Below, piece after piece: positions 37,884 through 38,065 of a DNA stretch of 38,065 bases (positions are counted from its first letter, which is position 1; every line of letters begins with the position of its first letter). The notes beneath the pieces were generated by a model. It was not told the DNA's origin and made no database searches. It saw only the letters and a program-made list of their open reading frames with translations. The DNA is from a virus: the IMG/VR virus record IMGVR_UViG_3300015261_000010, positions 1-38,065 of that record. One strand, written 5' to 3'. The translations under genes and the position numbers were made by a program.

Positions 37884-37934
37884 TAGTACATCACCTAATC
37901 ACTCGAACTGGGGATGGGCTGAATGATGTACTAA
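37883..37934 (-). promoter_or_regulatory. Inverted repeat over the int start
   Basis: TTAGTACATCA (37883-37893) and TGATGTACTAA (37924-37934) are perfect 11-bp complements 30 bp apart. On the minus strand the second arm overlaps the AGGTGA ribosome site and touches the ATG, so in mRNA a hairpin would close off int translation; as DNA it could bind a dimeric regulator. Confidence 0.6.
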
Positions 37935-37968
37935 AAATATTGAGAAGTGGTAATAAACCTTGTGAAGC

Positions 37969-38043
37969 GCTGATAAGCAAAAAGCCCGGCTACATCGCTG
38001 TGCGCCGGGCTTTCTGATGAGGGCTGATAAAGCCTGATAAGCA
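37969..38043. repeat. Candidate integrase arm-type repeats
   Basis: CTGATAAGC or CTGATAAAGC occurs at 37970-37978, 38024-38033 and 38034-38042. They are direct repeats between int and the att core, where integrases bind arm sites. Confidence 0.55.
37979..38013 (-). terminator. Terminator between the tRNA side and int
   Basis: A 10-bp stem AAAGCCCGGC/GCCGGGCTTT with a 13-nt loop. On the minus strand the run TTTTT follows. It would stop transcripts of the tRNA gene, which comes from the right on the minus strand, before they enter int. On the plus strand only TTT follows. Confidence 0.75.
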
Positions 38044-38046
38044 TAA

Positions 38047-38065
38047 ATGGTGCCCGAAGCCGGAA
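38047..38065. repeat. attR: right copy of the att core
   Basis: Identical to bases 1-19. In minus-strand direction it reads TTCCGGCTTCGGGCACCAT, the 3' end of a tRNA, so the full tRNA gene should begin to the right of the window and be kept intact at this end, next to the integrase. The amino acid cannot be told from this fragment. Confidence 0.9.

Larger units (their letters stand above)
1..38065. mobile_element. Complete temperate podovirus-type prophage
   Basis: The 19-bp direct repeat at both ends, the integrase beside the right end, divergent early operons around a CI/Cro switch, and full lysis, packaging, head, tail and ejection modules define an intact prophage of about 38 kb. The structural genes follow T7 order (portal, scaffold, capsid, gp11-like, gp12-like, internal proteins), so the virion should be short-tailed. 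Early control is lambda-like and no phage RNA polymerase is present. No frameshifted or truncated core gene was seen, so the prophage could be inducible; that is inference. Confidence 0.93.

Overview
The window is a complete temperate phage integrated in a tRNA gene. The first and last 19 bases are the same sequence, ATGGTGCCCGAAGCCGGAA. Its complement reads as the 3' end of a tRNA (T-stem CCGGC, acceptor TTCGGGC, A, CCA), and a P4-type tyrosine integrase lies next to the right copy. High GC content, strong Shine-Dalgarno sites and protein families familiar from pseudomonad phages suggest a Pseudomonas host. That is inference, since no host gene is inside the window.

Left two thirds, minus strand (about 25.3 kb down to 0.17 kb). 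The leftward early operon comes first: cro, a CII-like gene, an O-like DUF1376 initiator, a P-like helicase loader, a DUF1064-like nuclease and small genes. It ends at a strong intrinsic terminator at 21604-21631. The late region follows: holin/antiholin, SAR endolysin and Rz with embedded Rz1, then a virion module in T7 gene order (portal, scaffold, capsid, gp11-like gatekeeper, gp12-like nozzle, GNAT protein at the gp13 position, gp14-like and three large ejection proteins, TerS, TerL, tail fibre). A small lipoprotein cargo gene and two terminators close the region. There is no phage RNA polymerase, so a T7-type particle is encoded by a phage with lambda-type control.

Centre (25.27-26.2 kb). 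Cro and CI share a recognition helix. Six operators of the form TCTGCG-N5-CGCAGA flank cI, three on each side. The right-hand three cover a sigma70 promoter for the rightward operon, which is followed by a boxA (CGCTCTTTA) and a hairpin, a nut-like arrangement.

Right third, plus strand (26.4-36.7 kb). This is a tightly overlapped early operon of small genes plus a recombination set: Cas4/RecB-like Fe-S nuclease, RecT-like annealase, SbcC-like ATPase with a zinc hook, and a DnaQ-like exonuclease. A C5 cytosine methyltransferase follows, then more small genes and an AlpA-type excisionase that converges on int.

Most notable: (1) the methyltransferase gene carries a second uninterrupted 338-codon frame along its whole length, with its own start, a stop coupled to the next gene and four repeat units legible in both frames; (2) a directional hairpin element occurs five times, only at late-module junctions; (3) a candidate replication origin of 11-bp-spaced iterons lies inside the O-like gene; (4) the holin has a textbook dual start; (5) a nut-like site is followed by terminator-like hairpins inside the rightward operon although no N-like protein is recognisable.
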